From: Tetrapyrgos nigripes
Lineage: Eukaryota > Basidiomycota > Agaricomycetes > Agaricales > Campanellaceae
Direction: 5' to 3'
Assembly: GCA_013368315.1 (NCBI GenBank)
Contig: JAACJM010000176.1
Coordinates: forward strand, 1 to 64,000
Length of the DNA: 64,000 nucleotides
Position 1 is the first letter of the stretch, and each line of letters opens with the position of its first letter. This document shows, in pieces, positions 11,436-25,655 of the stretch. The notes beneath the pieces are model-generated. The model was not told the DNA's origin, searched no databases, and saw only the letters and a list, made by a program, of their open reading frames with translations. The translations under genes and the position numbers were made by a program.

Positions 11436-12300
11436 CTACTCATCTGATCCTCCACAAGCCATCTTCGCAGCCTCGTGAGACTGGTCTGAAATATTATACA
11501 ACGCATTGAAATCCCTACACTCATGCTTCGTCCCATCCCCTCCAAAGCTCGCTGTTCCATTCGCAAAATAGATATGATGTTCTAGCGCCGGATCCGCAGT
11601 GCAGGTTACCATCTCCCGTAGATAGATCAGACAGTGGTGAATGTGGTAGTACGACCCGTATATGGCATCAGTATTGACCTTGGTCTTGGATGCGTTGCTG
11701 GCGACATTGTAGTGAACCTCGAGAACGCGACGGGCCGTGTCGAGGCAATGCATGGCGTGGAATCCGCTAATTGAATAGAGCACAGTGTTGTTCTCGATGT
11801 CCTGCGAGATAAATCCCTTATTTTTGGGGAAAAACGAATCCCACTGAAAAGGCGAATGAACATACGCGAGGTGAAGCATTGGACGAGAAAGACGTACCTC
11901 GGCGTCAGCAGCTGAGCCAGAGAGGGCTGAATTGTTGGAACTCTCAAAGGTCATAGAGACAGAGCCTGCCAAAAGAAACGAGTGACCAGCCATGAATAGA
12001 AAATATGGTTCTGAAGCTCAAAGACTAACCTTTCTTGTAATCACCAAACGTCGCTTCTTCGAGTGCAGCCATGCTGCTGAGGTTGACGAGATCTTTTGAA
12101 GTTCATCAGAATGAGGAGGTTGTTACAGCAGGAAACTTACCCGACATTGGGCTGTCTGCAGGACCACAGACAGACTCCGCAAGGAAGTATCCATTAGCGA
12201 GCAAATTCTTGGGTTTAGCACTGGCAGCGACCAAGGCAGGGCGCTGGACTAGAAGAGCGAAAAGAGACAAGAGAACGGTGTAAAGCTGCAACTTGATCAT
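11436..12300 (-). CDS. UstYa-like (DUF3328) oxidase, copy B
   Basis: Same four-exon structure as copy A. Start MIKLQLYTVLLSLFALLVQR; both HxxHC motifs (HAMHC and HIHHC) and the TKHECRD end motif are intact. I chose the ATG at 12300 because copy A starts at the same site and CATAAAAGG lies 52-60 bases upstream; the frame stays open upstream to another ATG at 12432, which is probably 5' leader. The last intron (54 bases) has no stop codon and is a multiple of three, so retaining it would insert 18 residues rather than truncate. It sits upstream of seven-TM copy 1. Function as for copy A: putative membrane-anchored oxidase with unknown substrate. Confidence 0.85.
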
Positions 12301-12351
12301 CGTGTGTGGTGTAACTCTGGAAGCTCCAGGTAATGGTTCTGACAATGTCCT

Positions 12352-12360
12352 CCTTTTATG
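12352..12360 (-). promoter_or_regulatory. TATA-like CATAAAAGG of UstYa copy B
   Basis: Same 9-mer as copies A and C, 52-60 bases before the ATG. Confidence 0.6.
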
Positions 12361-13479
12361 TGAGCCTACCGGCGTCCGTTCAAGTTCTCCTTTCTCGATT
12401 GTAAATGAAAATTGCAATCCAAACCTCTGCATTAAGAGCTGTCAAAATCTCTTTTGAGCTGCATTCCATGTCGAGGCGTACTCAAAGCGTACTAGCGTTC
12501 AGAGAACTAGAAATTCTCAGCTTTGTCCCACTAGAAAGCCGATTAGAATTGAAGATCACCTGTCTTTGGACATATGTGCTATGTAGATTCAGCAGAATCG
12601 TCTCGTTTGGCTATTTGCTAGTAGAGATTTTGGAGTGGACCATTCCTGAGGGAGTCGTAAATTAATTACAAGATCAATTATCTCGGGCAAACGGCGGTAG
12701 AAGACTTACAGCAGCATACGGCTGTCTTCTGTAATAAGTCTGATTTGCGAGGTCTGTTCCAGCTTGGGCTGAGTCGGGATGGTAGATCAGACCTCTGCAT
12801 GTGGCATCAAAGGGAAAAGAAATACACTCACTAGGGTTGTCAGCAGCAGAACATGAGATGATGCAAATCTATGAATAGTAAACCAATAAATATCCCTATG
12901 TCCGCCTCGAGTGAATAAACGCAAAGCGTGAGCCAGTGGCAGCGTTTCCCCATCCGCGAGTTCTACGAGACTGGTTAACAATAAACACAATGAATGAAGG
13001 CTATTCTCTTCCTGTTGCCCCCTTACTTCCGCGAACAGTAGCTACTATGTACATATCTGGTTATGTATCATGTATCATGAATTATATGGAACTTACCTGC
13101 CAAGCGAGCTGATGGCTCATGAGAAACGCTCATGATTTTATTCGGGAGGCATAGCGTTCAATTAACCTGAAAACCAACTGCTCAGTGAGCTAGGCAGTCT
13201 GAAGCCTGAGAAGTCCACGTTCGAGATCTTTAGAGGGATAAGTACTTACTACGGCTCTAATCAGTGTTGATCCACTTTAACAGCAGTAGTCAGAGTGCGA
13301 ATGAAAATTCAAACTGCTTCCGCCCACATTGACGGAAATATCCGAGCCTGCCATGGAATTGGAACCTCTAAGTGCGACAAAGAATTAGACTTGGAGACAC
13401 TGTCCCGCCTACAAATGAAATTGAAACCGCCAAGGATCTCCAAAGATGTATAAATGAAGGTCGAGCCAATCAAAAGTTA
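12361..13479. other. gene-poor stretch with homology to 7.2-7.6 kb
   Basis: No intact gene. The segment at about 13020-13260 is the counterpart of the degenerate region upstream of UstYa copy A (shared TATGTACATATC and GATAAGTACTTACTAC). Splice-like GTAAGTACTTAT on the minus strand in both copies hints at an old leftward gene. Confidence 0.45.
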
Positions 13480-13870
13480 CCATTTCGTAGCAATAGAACC
13501 ATCAGCTGCAGTTTCAGAGTTTGCAGAGCGGATGACCTAGATTAGTGTGATGAAGTCGAGGTCGGACCAAGGTACGAGGGAACGTTCCAGGAACAAGGTC
13601 CCATTAGCAAGGTCCTCGCCATTAGCACTTACCGGCGTTTCAAGAACCCAAAACCATGGCTGTAGTCAGAATACTGAAAACCCACTCAGATAAGGAACAT
13701 TTGATCAATGATGTGACGGGTCAGCGCGGGATCCGAGGTACTTTCGCATCGGATAATGATACCTGAAGCAAAGCATAACACCAATATTAGGCTGCAGATG
13801 ATGGAAGCACCCAGTCTCTGATACCACACGCTTCTTCCTGCTTCTTCAGATTCGTAAGGGTGTATTGGTA
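13480..13870 (-). pseudogene. possible remnant of a membrane protein gene
   Basis: Minus-strand pieces read like exons: at about 13870-13760 YESEEAGRSVWYQRLGASII followed by CSLILVLCFAS, a hydrophobic helix ending at a GT donor, and at about 13650-13500 FWVLETPVSANGEDLANG continuing to VPWSDLDFITLI with a stop after it. No start, no continuous model and no recognised family. It may equally be chance open frame. Confidence 0.25.
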
Positions 13871-15000
13871 TTCTTCTTCTCTCAAGGGGTGAGTACTACT
13901 AGCTATCACCCTTCGCGCGTCTTGATCGTGTCAAACCTGTCATCAGCCTCTTTTCACTGTTAACATGCTCTATCAGCTCGGAGCGCTATATCTAGACTTG
14001 ATTTGACCATGGTCAGGGTCCAACGTGCTATACAGAGTTCTACATACCCATACATGCACACATAGTGGGTATCGTCATTCCGGTTTCACGAGACTAGCAG
14101 TGTTCCTGGATGCATCAAGTTAAGTATACACAGCGAGTTCCGGACATGAAGCTGTAGGAATACATTACCATCTCAACCTTCATTCATCGCTGGGACTAAT
14201 TGTCAGCTTCCGAGTTCTTTAATAATAGAAAGAAGACACTTGGCTGGGACCCTATACAGCCAGCTCAATTTTGACTCGTCAGTCATACCCTCCACACTTT
14301 ACTGTTAAGACTGGTCAGACGAGACGATGGAGCCATTCCTACGGTCGTTGCAGCCTCGGTTAGCTGCAGAAAAAATGATGTATCTGTTCAAGGTCCAAAA
14401 CTTTGCAGTTGAAGGGAAATCGATTGAGAGTGATACATAGGTATAGCTCCAAGGAGAGAACATATATCAATGACCGTGCAGTGGGCCGGAGGAATCCCTA
14501 CAAGACGAAGACCCGCAACCCTGGGTCACTCATCTTCCTCAAAGATTGTAAACCCAATCTTCACTCATCAACTTCTGGCCCAACAGGGCGGATGTGACAG
14601 AGGTCAGGCTTTAAAACCGAGTTCTGCTGCATGGGGGGTATCGGGAGTCCAGCGAGAGTGAATAGTGCGCAGGAATGCTGGTGAAGGGAATGAGCGCGCG
14701 TCAAAGCTCAATTGGAGCTCGCTCAAGCGGGAAGTAGAATGGGTAGGTACAGTGTAGTTCACGGTGAGGGACTCGAAGAAACCTTCGGTGAAAGGGGATA
14801 CAGTCGTTTGTTCGGGACTTGCTCATGGATAGTCAAGGCGGTGACAGGGGGTAGTTCCTGGAATAGCTTGATGAATTCTGTGTCAAGCACAGGGAATCTG
14901 CACAGGGAAAGGGAGGTTAAACGACACTAGGAACGAGCAAGGAAGGATGTAATAGCTCCATGTTCAGATGCCAGACAGAAAGGATCCGGAAGATAAGAGT
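13871..15000. other. gene-poor stretch, nothing recognised
   Basis: Only short unsupported frames (for example 14403-14661, 14712-14930). A small imperfect palindrome, ATACCCATACAT...GTGGGTAT, lies near 14045-14073. Confidence 0.4.
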
Positions 15001-15568
15001 CTAGGCAACCACATATTTCAAGGTGCATGAGGGTAAGGTGAGGAAGTTGAAGAGGACCCACAGATCTGGATCTTCATCGTCAATGGTGATGGACATGGAG
15101 TGCAGATTGCTATGGGTGCGGACGACATGAAGATAGTGGACAGGGTCACGCCGGTATCTGCTCAGAATCACTGTACGCCAAAATAACGAGCCTGCGTTGC
15201 GAGCTCGAGACGCTCCAGAGCGTGGCTGCCTGTGACGAACTGATACGTCAAGCGCGTCAGCGGATTCCGTTTGAGAGGGACCAACGTCCGGATGGTCGCA
15301 TCTTTGAAGGGGCGCAGACTGGAAGACATCAGCGATCCGGCGATCAAGCTTGAACTAGCCATCATCATTTCGAATCCGGAGTCTGAGTAGGGGTAGATCT
15401 TTCAGAAAAGAAAGGGGTTGGACCTGGTTGGACGTTGTCGTCACCCAACAGGATCCGTAAAGGAATGTAAAGGCGTAACGAGACCCATCGGGAAGACTGA
15501 GTGAAGGTGTTCGCGAGGAGATAGTGCGTGAACTCATTATCATCTAGCAAATCCAGCCCGATGTCCAT
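15001..15568 (-). pseudogene. F-box/LRR C-terminal fragment, frameshifted
   Basis: Three leftward frames succeed each other: VSLRLYIPLRILLGDD; QPLSFLKDLPLLRLRIRN and LTRLTYQFVTGSHALERLEL; then VILSRYRRDPVHYLHVVR and LWVLFNFLTLPS ending KYVVA and stop at 15001-15003. The leucine-rich pattern resembles the C-terminal half of F-box proteins. No F-box is present and at least two frameshifts are needed. Confidence 0.45.
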
Positions 15569-15949
15569 CGGAGGAGAATTGCGTGAAAGCAGTCTAGCAT
15601 GGCTTGCCGCGGTCCGGGTATGCCTGGTCTTTGACCAAATTTCCTGGCCCTCGACCCGGTCCTCACAGTGATATTTTTTTTTCTAGCGAGAGAGTGGAAA
15701 AAGGTAGTAAAATCTACTGTAGCTACCTTTCAACACAAAATGATCACTGAATGGTGAGTTCCTACACATCAGGGTGTTGAAACGACGTTTGCAGTCGCAT
15801 GTACGTGACTGACGTCACATTGTGTCACAATGAGGGAGTTGCCGAAGCTGCCTCTTAGCTCATCACATGGCTGACACATGGCCAAACATGTAACCGCTGC
15901 ATCAAAAAAGCCGCCAGAGACGTCGGGGACTGTTTCAAGTCGCCTCAAA
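15569..15949. other. intergenic, nothing recognised
   Basis: Contains a short T-run at about 15672 and a palindrome-rich spot at about 15798-15820 including TGACGTCA. No gene seen. Confidence 0.4.
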
Positions 15950-16110
15950 CAAGCTCTACTGGCACCTGGAACTTCGAGGTCCGACCCAGGTCCGGACCTT
16001 CTTGCCAACGCTGGACCCCGACCGGAACCTACAGGTCCAGGTCTGGCCCGGCATAGCCACTGACCCCGGACCTGGGGTCGGTTCGGGGCCACGAGGGCAT
16101 GGCCCTGACC
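15950..16110. repeat. GC-rich repeat of GGTCC/GGACC words
   Basis: About 160 bases, far more GC-rich than the surroundings, made of irregular copies of AGGTCCGGACC, CAGGTCC, GACCCCGG and ACCTGGGGTC. Because the core word is self-complementary in pairs, the segment can fold extensively on either strand. Open frames across it (Pro/Gly/Arg-rich) are by-products of composition. Confidence 0.7.
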
Positions 16111-17824
16111 GCGGCAAGACTGAACTGACTGACGCCATCCTGCGTAAACCTGGGACAAATGGACAGTCCATTTTTTCAGCCGCTTCGCTTTTGCTGCAAC
16201 ATCAGGAGAAGATACAAGCCCGCACTTGGGTGCTTGGAGGGAACGACGCTGCTCAATTTGACGAGACAGCTCTTGCAAATCGCACTCTGCGTCTGCGATA
16301 CGTTTTTGTCATCTGTTGTATAAGTGCCAGAATTGGAACGTAGCATGCCCAGTATATCCAAAGGTTTGCAGCGACATTGAGAACAATGATTAGATAGTTT
16401 CATCAATCAGAAACGCAATTTGAAGAGAAAAACCAAAACCCACAAGCTCCTTATACATATGACCAGCTGTCTTCTATACTCTTTCTCCAGTCCCTCAGAA
16501 CGTCTCCTTGGCCTCTGCGGAGTACAAGTCACGATAGACTGAACGGTATTTATATGAGCAGGAGCAAAGAGACTCTGAGAACTTGCCCAAAAAGGAATGC
16601 TCGCTTGTGAACCAGGACGGCCATCAACAGTGCACCCAAGAGGGGAGAGATTTGCCAGATTTCGACATAGTTCCCACGGGAAGGATCTAAGCGAGTGATG
16701 GCCGAAAGGCCGAATTCAATGACCTGGGTCCAACTACTCAGACTGGGAGACGTCGACGACTTGAGTCCTTAACTGAGCTCGTACAGCGCTCATTTTTCGA
16801 TCAGTCGCGAAAACGATAGGATAGAGAAATTCCGGTCAAATTAAACAGAGTCCTAGGTACGTCTTTCACTGCTATGTGCTATGTATGTACAAGAATTTCC
16901 TATATCCTCAAGTATTCGTTGCCGGTTTCGCTGAGGACTCGGAGGAGGAGTGCAGCTATGTTTGGAGCCACTAGGAATTTCGGGTGGCCACTCCACTACT
17001 TGAATCATTGGTTGCTGCTGGCCTTCTTGTTGTCGTCGAGGCCACGAAGACAACGCGACGACATTGAAGCAAACGTCACAACGTGTCTATCATCTGACTT
17101 CGACATAGTGCAAAGCCATCAACTCCGAATAGCCGACGCTTATCAGAATCGGATAGATCTCTCCCCTCTTGGTGCACCCGTCACTGCGCAGACACTTGCT
17201 CTCAAATGCCACTATTATCCATTCTGTCTATCTGTCAAGACTGAAGGCATTAATTCATCCGACATTGAAGGACACTAGTCGCTATCTCCAAAGTGCGATT
17301 TGCCATGTGCACTGTCGTCAGGTTCGTCATCATGTCAAAAGCACGCTCGTCTTGAATGTCTGAATCACTTTCTAGTCTTTTTGACAGGACGAACTTTTTT
17401 TACTCTCCAGCAACCTTTCAGCACTCTGATCTTGCAACTTCTCAACGTTTTCAACATGAACAGCTTTATTCTTACCTGCGACTACGGCTGATTATCGCGA
17501 CGCCGTATGTGAGAGTATGCGCACTGAACGGGATCTAGGACTTTCTGGACAATCCTGCGCAGTTTCTAATCAAGTTGACTAGGCTATTCCATGAGGATTA
17601 TCGCCATTGTTCAGGGAGTTTCAGGAACAGTAGTATGCCGGTATGTAAGATTTTATGTTTTGTTCCGTTATTTTCATCTCCATTAACACATTCACTACAT
17701 AGCTCTATCCTATGTCATGACACATGTTGGTTTCCCGCTGCCGAGACTTACGGAGCTTGGGCGCGTGTGTCGTAGACACATTTTATGGGGACTTGTATGT
17801 ACACAAGAATGGTCGCGCCACACA
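16111..17824. other. gene-poor stretch upstream of the GH1 gene
   Basis: No supported gene. Short frames such as 16874-17278 have no domain or paralogue. The distal upstream region of the rightward beta-glucosidase gene lies here. Confidence 0.45.
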
Positions 17825-17832
17825 TATAAAAG
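17825..17832 (+). promoter_or_regulatory. TATA box of the GH1 gene
   Basis: TATAAAAG, 52-59 bases before the ATG at 17884, with a short leader between. Confidence 0.7.
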
Positions 17833-17883
17833 CAGGGAATCTGGAAAGGTGTATCGACACACACCCGTCTCTAGTCGACTCCC

Positions 17884-20623
<2,740 letters not shown>

Positions 20624-20856
20624 GGGGTCACGGTGGGGATTGTGTGGTTTGAGGCAGAGTTAGATCCCTGCGCCTGGAAAATGCAGCGCCGTCAATAGAC
20701 ACGATACCACGTACTTTTGACGTACTTTTCCGATGTATTGTATACGGCGATGAGAAATAGAAATATAAAACCTATCACCGGTGTTGGGCTATGCGGGGAG
20801 AGCGAAGCGACGTCTACATGGTGGAGGCTATGCCATAACCATTTATTGAGCTCAAG

Positions 20857-20864
20857 TATAAATA
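20857..20864 (+). promoter_or_regulatory. TATA box of GNA1
   Basis: TATAAATA about 100 bases before the GNA1 ATG, within the 341-base gap after the GH1 stop. A pyrimidine-rich stretch follows it. Confidence 0.6.
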
Positions 20865-20964
20865 CAACATCTGTCACTCCAATTTCTTCACTTTTGTTAC
20901 TTTCTTTTCTTCTCGCCCACTCTTTACTCCTACACCGCATATAGACTAAGACTCTGAACCCGCC

Positions 20965-21733
20965 ATGTCCTCCTTCACGCCTGACAACCAACTAGAACTC
21001 TTCTTCCCTGCCGACCTCATCTCGCCCGAAGTCAAAAGCCAGCTCCACCCTGACGTTCATGTATGTACTCTTCAGTCAATCCAACGTCGCTGAACAATTC
21101 TAACGTGCTACCCATCCATTCTACCAGCTCCGCCCTCTCGCCTCAACCGACTACCGCCGCGGTCACCTCGATGTTCTAGCCGTCCTCACCGTTGTCAACG
21201 ACCCCGGCGAATCGGAATGGGTAGCCCAATTCAACCGAATGAGACAATGTCCCAACACATACTACCCCATCGTCATCGTTGACCGTAAAACCGATAGAAT
21301 CATCGGTGCTGGTTCGGTCTTGATCGAGAGGAAATTCTTACGTGGATTAGGGAGTGTAGGGCATATTGAGGATATTGCTGTGGATAAAAACCAGCAAGGG
21401 AAGAAGTTGGGGTTGAGGATTATACAGGCGCTAACGTATGTTAGTGAGAATAGTGGGTGTTACAAGACGATTTTGAACTGCAGTGATGCGAATATACGTG
21501 AGTGTCGGCCGTTGTTTCATTGTGCTGGGCGGGCACGTCAGCCCGTTTCTTTGACTGATACTGACTACGTCTTCCTTTGCAGCTTTCTACCAAAAATGCG
21601 GGTATGAAAAGAAGGAAAATGAAATGGTGGGTTTTCTCTGCTACATGATCTGTACGGTCCCTTACTGATGCTCTCGTCCGTCTGCCAGGCTAAGTATGCT
21701 CCTGAGCGTAAAACCCGTAGCCCCTTGCTATGA
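20965..21733 (+). CDS. GNA1: glucosamine 6-phosphate N-acetyltransferase
   Basis: GNAT-fold enzyme that acetylates glucosamine-6-phosphate with acetyl-CoA, a step in UDP-GlcNAc and hence chitin synthesis; cytosolic. Four exons give about 183 residues. Recognised by the conserved run from IIGAGSVLIERKF to GHIEDIAVD, the acetyl-CoA pyrophosphate loop QQGKKLGLRII, then GCYKTILNCSDAN and FYQKCGYEKKENEMAKY. The last exon (from about 21689) ends with stop TGA at 21731-21733. The first exon (MSSFTPDNQLELFFPADLIS) is usual for fungal Gna1. Confidence 0.93.
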
Positions 21734-22139
21734 TTCCGAGCCATCCTCCTCTCCTTCACAGCGCCCATAGGACAGACACTGAAACATATTGTATATCCTG
21801 TATATTTCCGCTACAGCGCCCATCTTCTAGACTACTCGGAAGGACATTAGACGTTATCTTGGATCACTGTTCGTGAAGTAATATTTAGTGTACTCCCAGC
21901 CGTTATGGAATTTTCAAACGTTCGTCGCTGTTTGTGCGATTGGATGGTCGTATTTTCGGATTGGTAGGAGTAAGGTTTAATGTTGCGAAGCAAGGTGCAC
22001 CGAGGGTGCCAAATTGTTCTGACATGTACATCCAAGATAGGTCTCAGTTCATGCAATGCATAAGCATAGTGTCATGGTCATGGAATGTGTATACATGCAG
22101 CTACATGGAGGGGAGAGCAACCGAATAGTCTTAAATCCT
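21734..22139. other. convergent 3' region between GNA1 and eL24
   Basis: Both flanking genes end here. No additional gene seen. Confidence 0.6.
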
Positions 22140-22782
22140 TTATCGTCCACCCTTGCCACCCTTCATCTGTTGTTTAGAGACCTTAGGTGCAGGTGCAGAT
22201 GAGCGGCCAGCGGGCTGAAAGAATGAAAAAGCATTCGTCACTCAAGATTAGAGAAACAAGAGTAATAAAGCATACCTTGCTAGTCTTCTCCTTCTTAGCC
22301 TCCTTTGCCTTCTTCTCAGACTTGGCCTTTGTAATAGCAGCCTGTCGTTGTTGCAAACGAGCAGCGGCAGTTTGGTTTCGCTTGGCTGCGATAGCAGTAA
22401 GGTCTGCACCGACGATACCACGTTGGTGCTTGACGGTCCTTCTCGAGCGTTTCTTGGCGACTTCTTCCGTGATACCCTTCTTGTGCATGCGTCTGTAGAC
22501 TTGAGTCCAGGCGATTTTACGGGGGTTCTTCCTCTGGTGGAAGAGGGAGGCGGTTTTGGAGGTTGAGAAGCGGAAAATCTGAGCGGAAATTTAGTTAAAT
22601 TTAGTTGGGAAAATAAAGGAGCGAGTGGTAGGACGTACCTTGCTGTCGCCACGGACAAAGAGCTTACCCTTGGAAGGGTAGATACGGTAGCCGGAGAAGG
22701 AGTCAATCTCGACCTTCTGTACTCGCCAAAAAAAATACAATCAGAAATCATAGCCAGTCCAATAGCCCGAACGACGTACCAT
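22140..22782 (-). CDS. RPL24: 60S ribosomal protein eL24
   Basis: Four exons, about 156 residues. The ATG (22780-22782) stands alone as the coding part of exon 1: a GTACGT donor follows it at once, and exon 2 begins KVEIDSFSGYRIYPSKGK. Then come LFVRGDSKIFRF, KNPRKIAWTQVYRRMHKKG and KKRSRRTVKHQRGIVGADL, all characteristic of eL24. The Lys/Ala-rich C-terminal helix ends KQQMKGGKGGR and stop. It is a component of the large ribosomal subunit near the inter-subunit bridge. An intron right at the start codon is common in fungal ribosomal protein genes. Confidence 0.95.
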
Positions 22783-23276
22783 CTGTGTGTCCCAAAGTAA
22801 ATCAGAGACAGGATGAGAAAAATCGTCAGCTCAGCATTCCTTCCCAAAGTCAAAAGATACAAAAAGTCAACGCCAGCGTCATCCGTCCAACTTCCGTTCC
22901 ATCCAACGTCCAAAACTCATCATACACGGACAAAATCGATATTTTTTGATAGCTAGGACGTAGCGGACGCGCAGGTATGAAGAAATCGAGCGTAGAGTCG
23001 TGGATTCGCACCTTGAGGGTTTGTTTTTGTTGAGGTTGTTTCGGTGTATTCGAGGTTAGTCGCGGCCAATGTACTAATGTTTGGCGAACCCATCTGCTAC
23101 AAACAACGCGAGCGACCGCGTCGCAAGTTACTGTCAGAGTACTACCCTGCCACTCAGTTCTGAATCTGACAGTGAGTTCTACGCCTACTTGTGTTCAACT
23201 CCTCCATATTTCCTTCACTAAACAGAAGAATCGACGTCTGGTAACAACCCCTCCCGCATCTTGATTCTCACCCTTA
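22783..23276. other. divergent promoter region, eL24 and F-box copy 1
   Basis: Contains a 41-base segment at about 23074-23114 (beginning AATGTTTGGCGAACCCATCT) that recurs with one change at about 25187-25227, and a second shared segment at about 23157-23205. These mark the left part of the F-box tandem duplication. Confidence 0.7.
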
Positions 23277-24940
23277 TGAACTCCCTCGACGGCTTTGCAG
23301 GCTACCTCTTCGATGAACGGATACATGGACCCATTCACCTCCCTCCCTATATTATCGCCTCTTTGCAGAGCATGCTGAAAGACGAAGAAGCTCATATCAA
23401 TGCGAGCCAACTTGGTGTAGCTCAGGAAGCCTCCTCGCAGATTGAAGGACGGCAATGGAAGGTGGCGAAAATTAGGGATCTACTCTCTCCCATCAGGCGT
23501 CTTCCACAGGAGTGTATTGAAGAGATATTCTTTCACTATATCCGCTTGCGAGAACACAAGGACCGCCTTGGTCGTCAGAGACTACTCCGAGAATCTCAAA
23601 CTGAGGGTCTGTACGATAGGGTCCCACCCATTGTACTGCTTTCTAATATCTGCTCCCATTGGAGAAATATCGTGCACAGTAATCCTCGGCTTTGGACCCT
23701 ATTATTTCCGAGGACGTACAGTGTCACCGACAAGGTTCCTCCTGCTGCCCTTATGGTCGAGTGGTTGGAACACAGCAGGTCTCTTTTGGTGGACGTGGGC
23801 ATATGTTATTCTAATCGCGTCAGTGACGATGAATGGCATGCATATTGTGATTTACTCGTGCCCATCTCCGGACGCTTGCGTTCGTTGGAGCTACCCATCG
23901 AACTGATAATAAAAGGCGAGACGGTGTCGGAAAGAATCCGAGGGCTGTCATTCCCCCAACTCGAAGAGACGCGTGTCACTCCTTCCACCCGGCTCTGCAT
24001 TAATAGCCTTTTGGTCACCCCACATTATTTTGGAAATGCCTTCAAGACTGCGACGCGTCTTTCCCAATTAAATTTCCAAGGCCTCTTGGAGGTTAGGCAA
24101 GGATCTATGCAGTCATACCTCGACTTTCCGTTTCCTACTTCTCGACTCACCAAGTTGACCTTGATATGCCTCTCCTTGGGCCAGTCCATGTTGCGAGACG
24201 TCATCGGAGCTTCCCCTTAATTGGAGGACATTGCCCTCATTAAAGTTACCAGCCTTCCCATACATGTGACCGGTGGTCCCCAAACCACGCCGTCGCTCGA
24301 GCTGCGCTCCTTACGTCGCATATGGATAGACTTTGTGGGGGACGTGGCCCTGTCACAGTTCTTTGAAGGGTTGCGATTACCATCCCTGGAGGACGCTATC
24401 CTTCATATAACCCATTGGGAGAGTGATCTATTCGCTTTGCCGCCGATACCGGTTGTATCACATTTATCAGATCTCCATAATCGTTCAGCCTTCAAGCTTC
24501 GATGTCTGTGTCTGGAAGGCTTTCACTCCGACGAGACAGGCAACATTTTAATATTCCTCCGACTCGTACCAACCCTCCAAAGTCTTTATCTAGAAGATTT
24601 CCACGTCCTCATTCCCGAACTCTGCAAAGCACTAGATATACCTGGGATCCTTCCTAACTTGAACAGACTTTCTATTGTACAGCAACGCATCCAAGTATCT
24701 TCAGACCCTCCTCTCGACACAGACTTTGTCATGACACGTATGGTACTGTCCCGATGGAAGGCCAGTGTCGGTACATTTGGGGCCACGCACCAACCAGTTG
24801 TTAAAATGAGCGGGGGGTTCATTTTTCGGGCGTACACGAGGAGACTTCATCCGGATGCGATGTCAATATTCCGGGAGTGTAAAAATCAGGGAATGCCGCT
24901 CGTCATCTCACCTAGGATTCCGTTGAAGAAGTCAGCCTAG
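23277..24940 (+). pseudogene. F-box protein gene with an internal stop codon
   Basis: A single long frame starts MNSLDGFAGYLFDERIHGPI, contains an F-box-like segment KIRDLLSPIRRLPQECIEEI followed by FFHYIRLRE, and runs about 550 codons to a stop at 24938-24940. It is interrupted once by TAA at 24218-24220, in ...ASP-stop-LEDIALI, exactly where the tandem paralogue reads ACPLLEDCALF (CCTTAATTG against CCATTATTG). The frame stays open on both sides and the C-terminal half still aligns with the paralogue (FKLRCLCLEGF, AYTRRLHPDAMSIF). It is therefore a very young pseudogene, or a truncated 314-residue protein. F-box proteins are substrate adaptors of SCF ubiquitin ligases; this family has LRR-like repeats after the box. 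Confidence 0.8.
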
Positions 24941-25655
24941 TAGCATTTGTGAGCTAAAGAGAGGCTTTCAGGACATGACTAAGTGTATATCTACAAGAAT
25001 TGTTAGGCAAATATACGTAGAATTAATGTTTAAGGCTACATGTCTACGTGTATCTATTCTCTTAGCCGTAGTAGAAATTTTGCTACTTACCAAGTACCCA
25101 ATTATACTGGTTTTTGTTTTTCGTTTTGAATGAGCTATCGAGGTAGTCAGTAAGTATTACCCGAGCATTTTGTGCGTAGATAGCCTAATGTTTGGTGAAC
25201 CCATCTGCTACAAACAACGCGAGCGACTTCTGAATCTGAATCTAGTTCTGCGCCTACTTGTGTTCACCTCCTCCATCTTGTTATTTTGGTGCGCCGGTCT
25301 TCACTATAAGATTGTAATTTTCGGTTCTCAAAAGTCAGCTTATCCAGTTCTGCACTTGGTTCCAACATCGATCGATATCGCTTCAAGTCGTTGCTGCTGT
25401 AACGGCCCCATCCTGGTGGTGATCACTCTAAATTGCTGTTTTTACGGTGCAACCAAAGGAGCATAAGTGGAAGGGACTATCTATCTATCTATCTCAGCGC
25501 CATAGAACCTTCAGAAGCAAGCAGGTTCATAATTTCGGTGCGTCACCAACCTTCTGATGATCTGTTCTCTGATGACATGGGGTAAACAGGGTGCCCCAGA
25601 AAGTTCGACGTCTGTTGATCCAGGCAATAACTTGTACTTGAAACCCCTCGACTCC
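24941..25655. other. gap between tandem F-box copies
   Basis: Holds the repeated upstream block of the duplication (about 25187-25290) and a (CTAT)n run at about 25476-25495. No gene seen. Confidence 0.6.

Larger units (their letters stand above)
9574..12278. repeat. segmental duplication, left copy (2.7 kb)
   Basis: Collinear and highly similar to 31821-34523. The left edge is TTGACAGGATTGACAC in both copies. The right edge is at GAGAACGG inside the first coding exon of the UstYa gene, where the two copies diverge abruptly. The unit contains a complete seven-TM gene and nearly all of a UstYa-like gene, introns and intergenic spacer included. Small indels separate the copies, for example a 10-base deletion at about 33390 relative to about 11133. 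Confidence 0.9.

Noticed and set aside
12106..12432. Upstream ATG at 12432 extending UstYa copy B
   Set aside because: Copy A lacks it and it lies upstream of the TATA-like element, so it would not be in the transcript.
6817..14400. Precursor peptide gene for a UstYa-type pathway
   Set aside because: I looked for a signal peptide followed by repeated Lys-Arg-bounded cores around the three UstYa genes and found none; a short spliced gene could still be missed.
15769..16343. Overlapping open frames on both strands
   Set aside because: They span the GC-rich repeat, which removes stop codons by composition; no protein features.
16874..17278. 134-codon plus-strand frame upstream of the GH1 gene
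   Set aside because: No recognisable domain, and equally long frames occur on the other strand.
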